In this document: positions 50,833 to 59,674 of the stretch, piece after piece | Layout: each line of letters starts with the position of its first letter | Numbering within the stretch: position 1 is the stretch's first letter | Source: Salegentibacter salarius | GTDB taxonomy: Bacteria > Bacteroidota > Bacteroidia > Flavobacteriales > Flavobacteriaceae | Reading direction: 5' to 3' | Length of the DNA stretch: 64,000 bases | Assembly: GCF_900168265.1 (NCBI RefSeq) | Contig: NZ_FVZF01000012.1 | Location: forward strand, 23,286 to 87,285 | Translations under genes and position numbers: made by a program | The notes under the pieces: generated by a model | The model's database searches: none | What the model was told of the DNA's origin: nothing | The model's input: the letters and a program-made list of their open reading frames with translations, nothing else

Positions 50833-51546
50833 TTACTGAATAGCACTTAAAGCTTCAACCAGGTTAGTTTTCTTATGGCGACTAAGTGGTAACTTTTGTT
50901 TATCGATCTCAATATTCTTAGAATTGTAGCGCTCAATCTTATCTAGATTTACAATATAGGATTTATGCGTTCTAAGAAACTTATCATTAGGTAATTGCTC
51001 TTCAAAAGACTTCATTGTAGCAAGTACAACAAAGTTTTCTTTTTCAGTTACAAATTTCACATAATCACCCAGAGCCTGTATGTACTTTAATTTATTTAGG
51101 AAAACCTTTCGATTTTTGAGATTACTTTTCACAAAAATATAGTCTTCATCTTCCGGTGCTGCGGCAATTTGATGTTTTAACTTGTAGAGATTTATTGCTT
51201 TACCAACCGCGTTATTAAAGCGTTCTTTTGTTACCGGCTTATGAATATAATCTACCGCATCATAATCAAAAGCTTTAAAAGCATATTGTGTTTTCCCGGT
51301 TACAAAGATAATTTGTGGCTTATTTGGAAGATCGTCTAAAAGTTCAAAACCTGTTAGAACAGGCATTTCAATATCCAGAAAGATTAAATCGATCTCATTA
51401 TCGAGGAGCCCATTTTTTGTCTCAATAGCATTATTATACTCTGCAACAAGCTTTAGGTTCGCATGGTCTCTAATTAACTTGACGATAGATAATCGTTGTA
51501 AGCTAGAATCGTCAACAACAATACATTTGAGTAAAATTTCTTCCAC
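50833..51546 (-). CDS. LytTR-family response regulator
   Basis: I place the start at the GTG at 51546 (reading MEEILLKCIVVDDSSL), because no ATG precedes the receiver domain; a TTG at 51570 is less likely. The product is 237 residues. The receiver domain has an acidic pair near 11-12, phospho-acceptor Asp58 (IFLDIEMPVLTGFELL) and KP in DYIHKPV. The LytTR DNA-binding domain (about 140-235; LKYIQALGDYVKFVTEKENF, FLRTHKSYIVNLDKIERYN) follows. No histidine kinase is nearby, so it is an orphan in this window. Confidence 0.92.
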   Translation of the reverse strand: MEEILLKCIVVDDSSLQRLSIVKLIRDHANLKLVAEYNNAIETKNGLLDNEIDLIFLDIEMPVLTGFELLDDLPNKPQIIFVTGKTQYAFKAFDYDAVDYIHKPVTKERFNNAVGKAINLYKLKHQIAAAPEDEDYIFVKSNLKNRKVFLNKLKYIQALGDYVKFVTEKENFVVLATMKSFEEQLPNDKFLRTHKSYIVNLDKIERYNSKNIEIDKQKLPLSRHKKTNLVEALSAIQ

Positions 51547-51744
51547 GGTAGTTAGGTTAAGTAATAACAATATTAAACATAAAATATCATAATTACAAGA
51601 TAAACTTTACATTCGTCGGATAAATTTGAACTTTATCCTCAACTAATTATTTGAGTTTTATATATTTTGTTACTAATGTCGAAATTTTTGATCTGCAGGG
51701 CAAAATACTTATTAATATGTAGAAAAGTTCCTTCACTTTTATGC

Positions 51745-51775
51745 TTTGAAAATAGAAATAATTGAGCTACTTTTG
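51745..51775 (+). promoter_or_regulatory. Promoter of the rpsF-rpsR-rplI operon
   Basis: TTTG (51745-51748) and TACTTTTG (51768-51775) are 19 nt apart, matching the flavobacterial consensus, 29 nt before rpsF. Confidence 0.72.
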
Positions 51776-51803
51776 CACTCAATTTAATTTAAAGTAAATT
51801 TTT

Positions 51804-52145
51804 ATGAACACTTATGAAACTGTTTTCATCTTGAATCCCGTTTTATCTGATGAGCAGATAAAGGAGACAGTTCAGAAATACGAAGAATTTCTTGTTTCTA
51901 AAGGGGCCGAGATGGTATCGAAAGAAGATTGGGGGCTTAGAAAATTAGCCTACCCAGTTCAACACAAAAAGAGCGGGTTTTACCACCTGTTTGAATTCAA
52001 AGCTCCAGGAGAGGCTATAGAGCCGTTGGAACTTGCTTTTAGAAGAGACGAGCGTATGATGCGTTACCTAACTGTGAAGTTAGACAAACATGCTATCGAC
52101 TGGGCTGAAAAAAGAAGAAATAGAAGACAACAAGAAAAAGCGTAA
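51804..52145 (+). CDS. rpsF: Ribosomal protein bS6
   Basis: This is 113 residues, beginning [20 protein letters not shown], with [20 protein letters not shown] and [19 protein letters not shown], the canonical S6 sequence. It is part of the 30S platform, where it pairs with S18. It heads the rpsF-rpsR-rplI operon, with the next gene 2 nt away. It has a convincing promoter upstream. Confidence 0.97.
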   Translation: MNTYETVFILNPVLSDEQIKETVQKYEEFLVSKGAEMVSKEDWGLRKLAYPVQHKKSGFYHLFEFKAPGEAIEPLELAFRRDERMMRYLTVKLDKHAIDWAEKRRNRRQQEKA

Positions 52146-52147
52146 GT

Positions 52148-52447
52148 ATGGCTACATCTATTGAACAACAAGCAAAAGGAAAAAAAGACGGAGAGATCAG
52201 GTATCTTACTCCTCTTAATATAGAGACCAGTAAAACGAAGAAGTATTGTCGTTTTAAAAGGTCTGGAATTAAGTATGTCGATTATAAGGATCCAGATTGG
52301 TTAATGAGTTTCGTAAACGAGCAGGGTAAATTATTGCCTCGCCGTCTAACCGGAACTTCTTTAAAGTACCAAAGAAAAGTGGCTGTTGCTGTAAAAAGAG
52401 CGCGTCACCTTGCGTTAATGCCATATGTTGGTGATTTATTAAAATAA
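52148..52447 (+). CDS. rpsR: Ribosomal protein bS18
   Basis: This is 99 residues. The core [40 protein letters not shown] and [20 protein letters not shown] is typical S18, with an N-terminal extension usual in Bacteroidetes. The last stretch [14 protein letters not shown] binds RNA. The gene lies between rpsF and rplI; in Bacteroidetes S18 together with S21 has been linked to occlusion of the anti-Shine-Dalgarno, consistent with the few SD sites in this window. Confidence 0.97.
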   Translation: MATSIEQQAKGKKDGEIRYLTPLNIETSKTKKYCRFKRSGIKYVDYKDPDWLMSFVNEQGKLLPRRLTGTSLKYQRKVAVAVKRARHLALMPYVGDLLK

Positions 52448-52459
52448 AAAGAGGCAATT

Positions 52460-52909
52460 ATGGAATTGATACTTAGACAAGACGTAGATAATTTAGGTTT
52501 TAAAGATGATGTTGTAAACGTAAAAAACGGTTATGGCAGAAACTATCTTATTCCTCAGGGATATGCACATCTTGCAACTCCTTCGGCTAAAAAAGTTTTA
52601 GCTGAAACCCTGAAGCAAAGAGCCTATAAAGAACAGAAACATATCGATGAAGCTAAGAAGCAGGCAGAAAAACTTAATAACGTAGAGATTAAGTTAACTG
52701 CTAAAGCTGGTGCTGGAGACAAATTATTTGGATCTATCACTAATGGTGATTTAGCTGAAGCTTTCGCAAGAGAAGGTATCCAAATCGATAAGAAATTTAT
52801 TAGCATCGCAGGTGGTAACATCAAGAGATTAGGACAGTACGAAGCGACTTTACGTTTTCACCGTGAAGTAGTGACTACTTACAACTTTGATGTAGTATCT
52901 GAAGCTTAA
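52460..52909 (+). CDS. rplI: Ribosomal protein bL9
   Basis: This is 149 residues. The start MELILRQDVDNLGFKDDVVN with VKNGYGRNYLIPQGYAHLAT is the diagnostic L9 N-terminal domain. A long connecting helix rich in Lys/Gln/Glu and the C-terminal domain (GAGDKLFGSITNGDLAEAFA) follow. It is the last gene of the operon, with a terminator close behind. Confidence 0.97.
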   Translation: MELILRQDVDNLGFKDDVVNVKNGYGRNYLIPQGYAHLATPSAKKVLAETLKQRAYKEQKHIDEAKKQAEKLNNVEIKLTAKAGAGDKLFGSITNGDLAEAFAREGIQIDKKFISIAGGNIKRLGQYEATLRFHREVVTTYNFDVVSEA

Positions 52910-52928
52910 TTTATTCTTTTATAAAGTT

Positions 52929-52956
52929 AAAAGCCCGCTCCAGTAGTGGGCTTTTC
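52929..52956 (+). terminator. Rho-independent terminator of the rpsF operon
   Basis: GCCCGCT (52933-52939) pairs with AGTGGGC (52945-52951), flanked by A4 and T4. Confidence 0.88.
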
Positions 52957-53020
52957 TTATTTTAGCGAGACCCTGATTTATTAATAGCAAAGCTATGCAA
53001 TAAATTAGTAGGTCGAACTA

Positions 53021-53147
53021 ATCCCGACACAGGTCGGGATCATTATTTTCGTCAAGCTGAACTGGTTTCAGACTTTACCCCGAATTTACTTCGGGATTCT
53101 AACAAGATAGATCCTGAAATATTCCGAAGCTTCGGAACAGGATGACG
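53021..53147. repeat. Composite of four intergenic hairpins including REP-like arms
   Basis: In order: ATCCCGAC (53021-53028) with GTCGGGAT (53033-53040); a REP-like copy with CTGAA (53057-53061) and TTCAG (53067-53071); CCCGAA (53078-53083) with TTCGGG (53090-53095); and the perfect palindrome TTCCGAAGCTTCGGAA (53122-53137) inside ATCCTG (53111-53116) and CAGGAT (53138-53143). CGTCA at 53050 and TGACG at 53143-53147 are the inverted ends. Confidence 0.78.
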
Positions 53148-53192
53148 ATTTTAAATATTGCAATTCGAAAGTTATTTTAATTTTTATTGAAA

Positions 53193-53669
53193 ATGAAATA
53201 TTCCAGATTAACCAAAGAACAGTTTGAAGAAATGAAGCAGGAATTTATTAATTTCCTGGCTTCACAATCTATTACTGCTGATGAATGGGAGAAAATAAAA
53301 AAAGAGCAACCAAAAGCGGCAGAGCAGGAGCTTGACGTTTTTAGTGATCTTATTTGGGAAGGAGTTCTAAATAAAGTGGAATACCTGGAACATTTTTCTG
53401 CCAATCAAATTTACCTTTTTCATATAACCGAAGTCACGATTCATCTTATTGCCATTAAAATTGAGCACGAAGGCATAGATCTAACTACAAGAAAAGGTTA
53501 CAGCTGGTTGCAAACTAATTTGCTAGACGAATCTGTAAATATTTATACCTCTTCTAAAGCTCTAAGTGAGGATAGAAATAAGGATATTTTTGCGCTTATA
53601 AAGCAAGGGGCAAATATTACTAAAGGAGATCTTTATCGCTATTTTGATAATATGGTTGAGAGTAAATAA
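53193..53669 (+). CDS. Conserved Bacteroidetes protein (DUF6495-like)
   Basis: This 158-residue protein starts at the ATG at 53193, two codons after a TTG. Segments KYSRLTKEQFEEMKQEFINF, EWEKIKKEQPKAAEQELDVF, SDLIWEGVLNKVEYLEHFS and HLIAIKIEHEGIDLTTRKGY are conserved in a small family found in Bacteroidetes that I associate with DUF6495. No catalytic site is visible. It has no signal peptide, so it is cytoplasmic. It is monocistronic. Function unknown. Confidence 0.8.
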   Translation: MKYSRLTKEQFEEMKQEFINFLASQSITADEWEKIKKEQPKAAEQELDVFSDLIWEGVLNKVEYLEHFSANQIYLFHITEVTIHLIAIKIEHEGIDLTTRKGYSWLQTNLLDESVNIYTSSKALSEDRNKDIFALIKQGANITKGDLYRYFDNMVESK

Positions 53670-53904
53670 CCCTAAAATATCTCATTGAGAATTCTTTGAA
53701 GTAAACTTTTAAACAATCTCGTTTAGTTTTTTACTTCTGTGCTGTAGCTGTACTTATAATCAGCGCAAAAAATAGTGGTTTTACTGTATACAGCATAGTT
53801 ATCCTACTGTAATAATATCTTTCAGAATAAAATAGTATTAATAGCTTCCTATTTATGCTTTCAAGGAGGTTAAGCTATTGTAAAAGGCCTAATTTCACTA
53901 CTCA

Positions 53905-55152
53905 CTACTCATACCTAAGCGATTCTATAGGATCTTGTTTGGCTGCTTTAGCTGCCGGGTAACTTCCAGCGAGAATAGCTACTAAAATAGTAATCGCGGT
54001 AGCCCAGAGAATAGCAACCCATGGTGTGGTGAAATCAAAATCGACAGCGGCAGAAACGGCTATTCCAATTAATATTCCAAGAATAATTCCTAAAAGACCA
54101 CCTAATTGGCCAATAATAAGGGTTTCCATAAAGAATTGGGTAGCAATAGTTTTTCGTTTTGCTCCCAGGGCTTTTCGCACCCCTATTTCACGTGTTCTTT
54201 CGGTTACGCTAACTAGCATAATATTCATTAAAGCTATAGAGGAACCAAAAATAGTAATGATAGAAATAATCCAGGCCGCGTAATTTAAATAACTGGTAAT
54301 GGAGAAAATTCGGTTAATTAGATCATCACTGCGTTCCAGTCCAAAATTATTCTCTTCTATAGGATTGAGTTTTCTAATATTTCTGAAGGTTAATATTGCC
54401 TCATCTTGCGCGCCTTCCAATAACTCTTTATCATCTACTTTTACACTTACGTTGTAATTAATTTGCGGCTGTGTAAACATAGAGCGTGCTACCTGTATTG
54501 GCATTAAAACCCGTAGATCCTGATTGTTTCCAAAAGTAGAGCCTTTAGATTCCAGGATTCCAATAACCCTAAATTTTCCACCTCTAATACCAATAATCTT
54601 ATCTATAGGGTCGGCACCTTTAAAAAGTCCTTCGGGTTTAGCGAAATCAGATCCCAGTATAACCACATTATTGTTATTCTGAATATCGAAAATATTGAAC
54701 TCACGACCTTTCTCTACGTTTAAACCAGAATTCTCAAGAAAATTTTCGTTAACACCCAACACCCTTACTTCAGGATCGGTTTTTTCGTTGATATATTTTA
54801 CTTCAGCACCAGAAGTTCCTGTGAAAGAAACTGCGGTTTGCGCCTGCGGATACTGATAATTATCTTCAAATTTCTTTACTTCTCGATAACTTATAATAGG
54901 ATTTATCTTTTCAACTTCACCGCCGCCCTGGCGTTGTGAATTGAACTCATAGCGTTGAATATTAAAGGTATTTGCTCCCATAGAGGCAAAATCACTACTA
55001 ATGGTGTTTTCTAAGGCGGTCACCGCACTCAAAATTCCAACCAGTGCAGTGATTCCAATAGCGATAATCAAAACGGTAAGTATGGTTCTAAGTAACTGAC
55101 TTTTAATAGAATTAAAAGCAATGCTTATGTTTTCTCTAAATAACCCTAACAT
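53905..55152 (-). CDS. MacB/FtsX-type ABC transporter permease
   Basis: This 415-residue protein has an N-terminal transmembrane helix (QLLRTILTVLIIAIGITALV GILSAV), a large periplasmic domain (about 50-275), and three C-terminal helices with the FtsX signature TEREIGVRKALGAKRKTIAT-like TERTREIGVRKALGAKRKTI. It ends GSYPAAKAAKQDPIESLRYE, the typical closing motif. MacB-like permeases work by mechanotransmission to move lipoproteins, peptides or drugs. No ATPase gene is adjacent in this window. Confidence 0.93.
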   Translation of the reverse strand: MLGLFRENISIAFNSIKSQLLRTILTVLIIAIGITALVGILSAVTALENTISSDFASMGANTFNIQRYEFNSQRQGGGEVEKINPIISYREVKKFEDNYQYPQAQTAVSFTGTSGAEVKYINEKTDPEVRVLGVNENFLENSGLNVEKGREFNIFDIQNNNNVVILGSDFAKPEGLFKGADPIDKIIGIRGGKFRVIGILESKGSTFGNNQDLRVLMPIQVARSMFTQPQINYNVSVKVDDKELLEGAQDEAILTFRNIRKLNPIEENNFGLERSDDLINRIFSITSYLNYAAWIISIITIFGSSIALMNIMLVSVTERTREIGVRKALGAKRKTIATQFFMETLIIGQLGGLLGIILGILIGIAVSAAVDFDFTTPWVAILWATAITILVAILAGSYPAAKAAKQDPIESLRYE

Positions 55153-55321
55153 AAAAAGTTTTTTCAGTGCTATCTAGTTAGACATCATTCGTGGAAGAAT
55201 GTTACTTAAAATCTGAAATTTGTTTGGGTTCATTTAAAATTTAAGATATTTGCAGCACTGTTTCAGTCGCTTTGTGGCGCTAATTTTAAACTAAAAATGG
55301 TATTTATACCCTAAAGATTTT

Positions 55322-56692
55322 ATGGCACAAAAACCTTCTATCCCAAAAGGAACTCGAGATTTTAACCCGGCCGAAGTCGCTAAAAGAAATTTTATTTTCG
55401 ACCGAATTAAAACTGAATTTAAAAAATTTGGTTTTCAACCTATCGAGACGCCAAGTTTTGAGAATTCTGATACCCTCATGGGTAAATATGGGGAAGAAGG
55501 AGATCGATTGATTTTTAAAATTCTGAATTCTGGAGATTTTCTTAAAAAAGTAGATAACGAAGCTTACGAAAATAGAGATAGCTTAAAGATTACTTCCTCT
55601 ATTAGTGAAAAAGCCTTGCGATACGATCTTACGGTGCCTTTTGCCCGATACGTGGTGCAACATCAAAATGAAATAGATTTTCCGTTTAAGCGCTACCAAA
55701 TTCAACCGGTTTGGAGAGCTGATAGACCACAGAAAGGACGTTTCAGAGAATTTTTTCAGTGTGATGCAGATGTAGTTGGAAGTAAAAGCCTATGGCAGGA
55801 AGTAGAATTCGTGCAGTTATATGATGTAGTTTTTTCAGCTTTAAAATTAGAAGGTGTTACTATTAAAATTAATAACCGAAAAGTACTTTCTGGCTTCGCC
55901 GAAGTTATTGGCGAAAAAGATAAACTTATTGATTTTACAGTAGCTCTGGATAAACTGGATAAGATAGGGGAAGAGGGAGTTAAAAAAGAGATGCTGGAAA
56001 AAGGAATTTCTGAAAATGCTATTGAGAAAATTCAGCCAATTTTTAGTTTAAAAGGATCTTTTACTGAAAAAATTGCCGGAATTAAAGAAATTCTATCTTC
56101 GTCTGAAACTGGAAAGGAAGGAATTAAAGAATTGGAATTTATTGAAAAAGCTATCGTAGAAATGCCATTAAAAACTGCTAAGCTGGATCTTGATGTTACT
56201 CTGGCTCGTGGACTTAATTATTATACAGGCGCTATTTTTGAAGTTTCGGCCCCTGAAAATGTGAAAATGGGCTCAATAGGCGGTGGCGGTAGATACGATG
56301 ACTTAACCGGGATTTTCGGTTTAAAAGATATGAGCGGCGTGGGAATTTCTTTCGGTTTAGATCGTATTTATTTGGTTTTAGAAGAACTCGATCTTTTTCC
56401 TACAGCAGTTACTCAAAATACCAAGGCACTTTTTATCAATTTTGGTGATAAAGAAGCACTTTACGCGCTAAAAGCAGTAAATAAATTGAGAAGCGAAAGT
56501 GTTATTGCTGAATTATTTCCAGATGCAGCCAAAATGAAAAAGCAGATGAATTATGCCAACAAGCGCGAAATTCCATTTGTAATTCTTGCTGGAGAGGAAG
56601 AGATGGAAGCCGAAAAATTTACTCTGAAAAATATGAAAACCGGCGAACAGCAAAAACTTGATTTTGCTGACTTAGTAAATGTTCTTGGTTAA
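55322..56692 (+). CDS. hisS: Histidine-tRNA ligase
   Basis: This 456-residue class II aminoacyl-tRNA synthetase begins [20 protein letters not shown]. Motif 2 is [20 protein letters not shown]. The histidine-specific motifs are [19 protein letters not shown] and [17 protein letters not shown]. Motif 3 is [18 protein letters not shown]. The C-terminal anticodon-binding domain is complete. A probable promoter lies about 55250 (GATATTTGCAG). Confidence 0.96.
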   Translation: MAQKPSIPKGTRDFNPAEVAKRNFIFDRIKTEFKKFGFQPIETPSFENSDTLMGKYGEEGDRLIFKILNSGDFLKKVDNEAYENRDSLKITSSISEKALRYDLTVPFARYVVQHQNEIDFPFKRYQIQPVWRADRPQKGRFREFFQCDADVVGSKSLWQEVEFVQLYDVVFSALKLEGVTIKINNRKVLSGFAEVIGEKDKLIDFTVALDKLDKIGEEGVKKEMLEKGISENAIEKIQPIFSLKGSFTEKIAGIKEILSSSETGKEGIKELEFIEKAIVEMPLKTAKLDLDVTLARGLNYYTGAIFEVSAPENVKMGSIGGGGRYDDLTGIFGLKDMSGVGISFGLDRIYLVLEELDLFPTAVTQNTKALFINFGDKEALYALKAVNKLRSESVIAELFPDAAKMKKQMNYANKREIPFVILAGEEEMEAEKFTLKNMKTGEQQKLDFADLVNVLG

Positions 56693-56716
56693 ATTTTAAT
56701 TAGCATAGATAATTTG

Positions 56717-56874
56717 TCATTACAAGGAATAATTCGATTTTAGGAGAATTATAATGTGGCAAGATTTTTATGGATAAAACTGTATGAGATTGCTTCAGCC
56801 ACCCAAAATGCGGCTTCGCAATGACGGTGTAAATTGTTTTTCTGCCATTGCAAAGTTTTAGCTGAAGCAATCTC
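56717..56874. repeat. Second-family intergenic repeat with long inverted arms
   Basis: GAGATTGCTTCAG (56786-56798) and CTGAAGCAATCTC (56862-56874) are perfectly complementary. GTCATTACAAGGA at 56717 mirrors the CTTCGCAATGACGG end near 56815-56828. This type resembles a degenerate form of the GTCATTGCGAGG...CTCGCAATGAC repeat found in many Bacteroidetes. It separates the convergent hisS and aldo/keto reductase genes. Confidence 0.72.
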
Positions 56875-56886
56875 TTGGCATTTTAC

Positions 56887-57843
56887 CTATTCAGTTTCAC
56901 TGGCTTTATTCAAAATCTCCATATCTTCTTTTGAAAGCGAAACTTCAGTGGCCTCGGTAAACGATTTAAGGTGAGAAGATTTAGTAGCGCTGGCAATTGG
57001 CGCACTCACCCCGGGTCTTTTCATTAGCCAGGCAAGAGCAACCCCGGCCTGCGAAATATTATGCTTTTCAGAAATTTGATCCAGGCTTTTTAAAACTCTT
57101 TCACCTCGCTGGTTTAAAAATTTATCGGTGAACATTTTGCGTTCTTTCCCTTCAAAATCTTCTTTTTTACGATATTTTCCGGTAAGGAATCCACTGGCGA
57201 GAGAGAAATAAGGAATTACACCTAAATTATTTTCAGAACAAATTTTTTCAATTTTTCCTTCAAATTTGTCTCGCACCATTAAATTATATTCCGGTTGAAA
57301 AACTTCATAACCCGGTAAATCTTTTTCAGCAGCAACAGTTAGGGATTTTTGTAATCTTTCTGCAGAAAAATTTGAAGCTCCAATATGCTTTATTTCGCCA
57401 CGGGACATAAATTTATGATACGCTTCCAATGCTTCTTCTACCGGAGTTTCCTCATCATCAAAATGTGTAAAATAAAGATCTATATAATCGGTTTGAAGCC
57501 TTAGAAGAGAATCCTGTACCGTGCCGGTAAGATAATCTCTAGAATTATTCTTTGGTCCTCCCGGCTGTAAGCTAGAGCCACCTTTGGTGATAAGCGTGAT
57601 CTTATCTCTTAACTTACGCTCTTTCATCCATTTTCCAATAATTCTTTCTGAAGTTCCATGAGATACACCATCTGCCCAGCGGGAATAAACATCGGCAGTA
57701 TCTATAGTATTAAAGCCCCGCTCAAAAAGCTCGTCTAACATCTTGAACGATTCTTTTTCATTTAATGTCCAGCCAAAAACATTCCCACCAAAGATAATTG
57801 GCGCCGATTTTAAGCCTGATTTTCCTAATTCAACTGTTTTCAT
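56887..57843 (-). CDS. Aldo/keto reductase
   Basis: This is 318 residues from the ATG at 57843 (MKTVELGKSGLKSAPIIFGG), which fits the family start better than the upstream ATG at 57873. NADPH-dependent AKR features: NTIDTADVYSRWADGVSHGT with the Asp and Tyr, ITLITKGGSS with the Lys, TDYIDLYFTHFDDEETPVEE with the His, and GVSAPIASATKSSHLKSFTE as the cofactor-binding end. It is closest to the YajO/oxidoreductase-type AKR12-like group with a broad sugar or aldehyde range; the substrate is unknown. Confidence 0.92.
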   Translation of the reverse strand: MKTVELGKSGLKSAPIIFGGNVFGWTLNEKESFKMLDELFERGFNTIDTADVYSRWADGVSHGTSERIIGKWMKERKLRDKITLITKGGSSLQPGGPKNNSRDYLTGTVQDSLLRLQTDYIDLYFTHFDDEETPVEEALEAYHKFMSRGEIKHIGASNFSAERLQKSLTVAAEKDLPGYEVFQPEYNLMVRDKFEGKIEKICSENNLGVIPYFSLASGFLTGKYRKKEDFEGKERKMFTDKFLNQRGERVLKSLDQISEKHNISQAGVALAWLMKRPGVSAPIASATKSSHLKSFTEATEVSLSKEDMEILNKASETE

Positions 57844-57981
57844 TTTAGCATTTTTACTAAAATTAATGATCACAATTAAGAAAGACGAATTCTATTTATG
57901 GTTTTGGACAGATTTAACGTTGTGAAGAAATTGAAGGAACGACAAGAGTAATAAAGATAAAGTCGGTGATTAGTAGCTCAT

Positions 57982-58176
57982 TTATTCTTCCGTAGCACTA
58001 CTTTTTCCTCTCCATATCACAAAAATAGCGGCGATTGCTCCAAGGCCTAACACAATAGGGAATATTTTGGGAGGTGCATCTAGGGTGTTTTCCAGCTCAA
58101 AAGTAAAGGAGCCAATCAGGATAAAACTTCCTAATAAGACGCCCAGGGTCATTAATATCTTTCCTACTATTTTCAT
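57982..58176 (-). CDS. Small two-helix membrane protein
   Basis: This is 64 residues from the ATG at 58176 (MKIVGKILMTLGVLLGSFIL), or 67 from 58185. It has two hydrophobic helices with FELENTLDAPPK between and WRGKSSATEE at the end. No known motif. It could be a small inner-membrane stress or lipid-associated protein; this is a guess. Confidence 0.65.
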   Translation of the reverse strand: MKIVGKILMTLGVLLGSFILIGSFTFELENTLDAPPKIFPIVLGLGAIAAIFVIWRGKSSATEE

Positions 58177-58442
58177 GCGCTTCAATCTTCAAAATCCGAT
58201 TGTAAAGGTTATCAAGCCTTTTTTTAATCAGATTATCGTTTTAGTAATCAGTTAAATAGGAATTTCCAAGTTAAATTATAAGAACTAGCGCGAGGTTAAT
58301 TTTAAGTAAATTAATCGTTAAGTATTTCTTTCTTTAATGCTTGTAAAAAGAAAGAATATATTACCAGGAATTTAGAAAAATGATGAGCTACTCGGTTGGT
58401 TTTGTTAGAACTTTTGATTGTGAAATCCCACGGTTTTATTTT

Positions 58443-59105
58443 TTAGTTCAAATTTTCAGAAATCTCATCAATACCGGAAACTATCATGTCTGGTTTTTTA
58501 GCTAAATGATAAAAGCTTTTTCCTGGTCTTTCAATAAAACAGGTTTTAAGATTTGCCCGTTTTGCGCCAAGAATATCCCAGGCGTGAGCCGCGACCATTA
58601 AAGCGTTTTTGGCTTTAATTTCGTATTGATCCAGAATATATTGATAGCTGTTTGGATGTGGCTTGTATTGTTTAATTTCTTCAACACTATGGATTCCATC
58701 AAAGAAAGAGTCTATTTCGGCAAATTGCAGTTGATATTTTAGTACATCAGGTTTACCGTTGCTAAAAGCGATAAGCTTATAACCAGAGTTTTTTAATTGT
58801 TCCAATCCGGGTTTTACATCTGGGTAGGGTGGAAGTTTTGTGATTTCAGAGAGTATATTCTTTATTTCTGAATTAGTAAAAGATTTATCAAATTTCCCCG
58901 CTATCATTTTAAAAGTCGCAGCAGCTATTTCAGTAAAATTCCTGTAGTTTCCCGATGTAGTTTCAACCAGAGAGTAATGTAGTAATTTTGGAAACCATAC
59001 TTCAAAACCCATCTCATTTTCTAGGGCTGCATTTATTTCCTCCTTTAAAGGAAATAGGTTTAAGAGGGTTTCATTTACATCAAAGATTAAGATTTCTGGC
59101 TTCAT
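58443..59105 (-). CDS. HAD-family hydrolase (haloacid dehalogenase type II-like)
   Basis: This 220-residue protein has motif I ILIFDVNETLLNL with nucleophile Asp9 (DVNET rather than DxDxT, typical of type II dehalogenase-like proteins), motif II KLIAFSNGKPDVLK, Lys in EEIKQYKPHPNSYQY, and motif III-like MVAAHAWDILGAKRANLKTC. It would act as an L-2-haloacid dehalogenase or a phosphatase of this fold. VAAHAWDILGA strongly resembles haloacid dehalogenases, but activity is not certain. Confidence 0.9.
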   Translation of the reverse strand: MKPEILIFDVNETLLNLFPLKEEINAALENEMGFEVWFPKLLHYSLVETTSGNYRNFTEIAAATFKMIAGKFDKSFTNSEIKNILSEITKLPPYPDVKPGLEQLKNSGYKLIAFSNGKPDVLKYQLQFAEIDSFFDGIHSVEEIKQYKPHPNSYQYILDQYEIKAKNALMVAAHAWDILGAKRANLKTCFIERPGKSFYHLAKKPDMIVSGIDEISENLN

Positions 59106-59156
59106 AAAGAATAGATTTTGAGGAGGAAAGATAAGTTTTTCTTTAGATAAAAAACA

Positions 59157-59187
59157 TAAAAAAATCCCTTCTGAAAAGAAGGGGTTT
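59157..59187 (-). terminator. Terminator of the relic tRNA locus, minus strand
   Basis: AAATCCCTTCT (59162-59172) pairs with AGAAGGGGTTT (59177-59187) around GAAA. Read on the minus strand it is followed by a T run. Its position immediately after the tRNA-like relic is as expected for a tRNA terminator. Confidence 0.75.
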
Positions 59188-59190
59188 CTA

Positions 59191-59255
59191 GTAGTGTGAC
59201 CGAGATTGTAACTCGAGATGAATCTGACGCTTTAACCAACTGAGCTTATTTGTGC
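59191..59255 (-). pseudogene. Deleted tRNA-Met(CAT)-like relic
   Basis: Minus strand: AAGCTCAGTTGGTTAAAGC gives a D-arm (59229-59245 as gctttaaccaactgagc). GTCAGATTCAT looks like the anticodon 5' stem and a CAT anticodon. TCGAG-TTACAAT-CTCGG (59200-59216) makes a T-arm. The 3' half of the anticodon stem and the variable loop are missing, and the acceptor strands do not pair. It cannot fold as a working tRNA. An alternative is a different, divergent structured RNA. Confidence 0.6.
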
Positions 59256-59674
59256 TGCAAAAAATATCGGTTGGTTTAAAAAGTTTCGATAGAAAAGATA
59301 GCTTCACCGAAATTGAGGTTTATCTCTTGTGAACCTAAATCTGGTAGGATTTAAAATATTTTTTGAACTTTTAAATTTTATATTAAATTTTTCACTAAAT
59401 TTAATAGTGTAAAATCTCCCCAATACTTTCCCTAATTTGTTTTACTGTCCCCAAACTTTGTACTCAATTGTTGATTGATACATCGTAATAATTATTATCC
59501 CCAAGCAATTTACTTTCTAGTGTTATATGTTAAATAATAGTCTGAAGATGAATTTATTGTAAATGAAAAGAACTGGAATTGGGTGTTCTAAAGCATTTCT
59601 CTGCCCCTTGATAGTGAGCATCTAGCTTTGATTTAATTATTTACTGAAATTTATTTTTTGTAAAAAATATTGGG
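59256..59674. other. AT-rich intergenic region without a gene
   Basis: These 419 bases lie between the tRNA relic and the giant secreted protein gene. I see no open frame of note on either strand and no strong hairpin. TAGCTTTG (59623-59630) matches the -7 consensus but has no TTG box at proper distance. The promoter of the giant gene is probably here. Confidence 0.6.
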
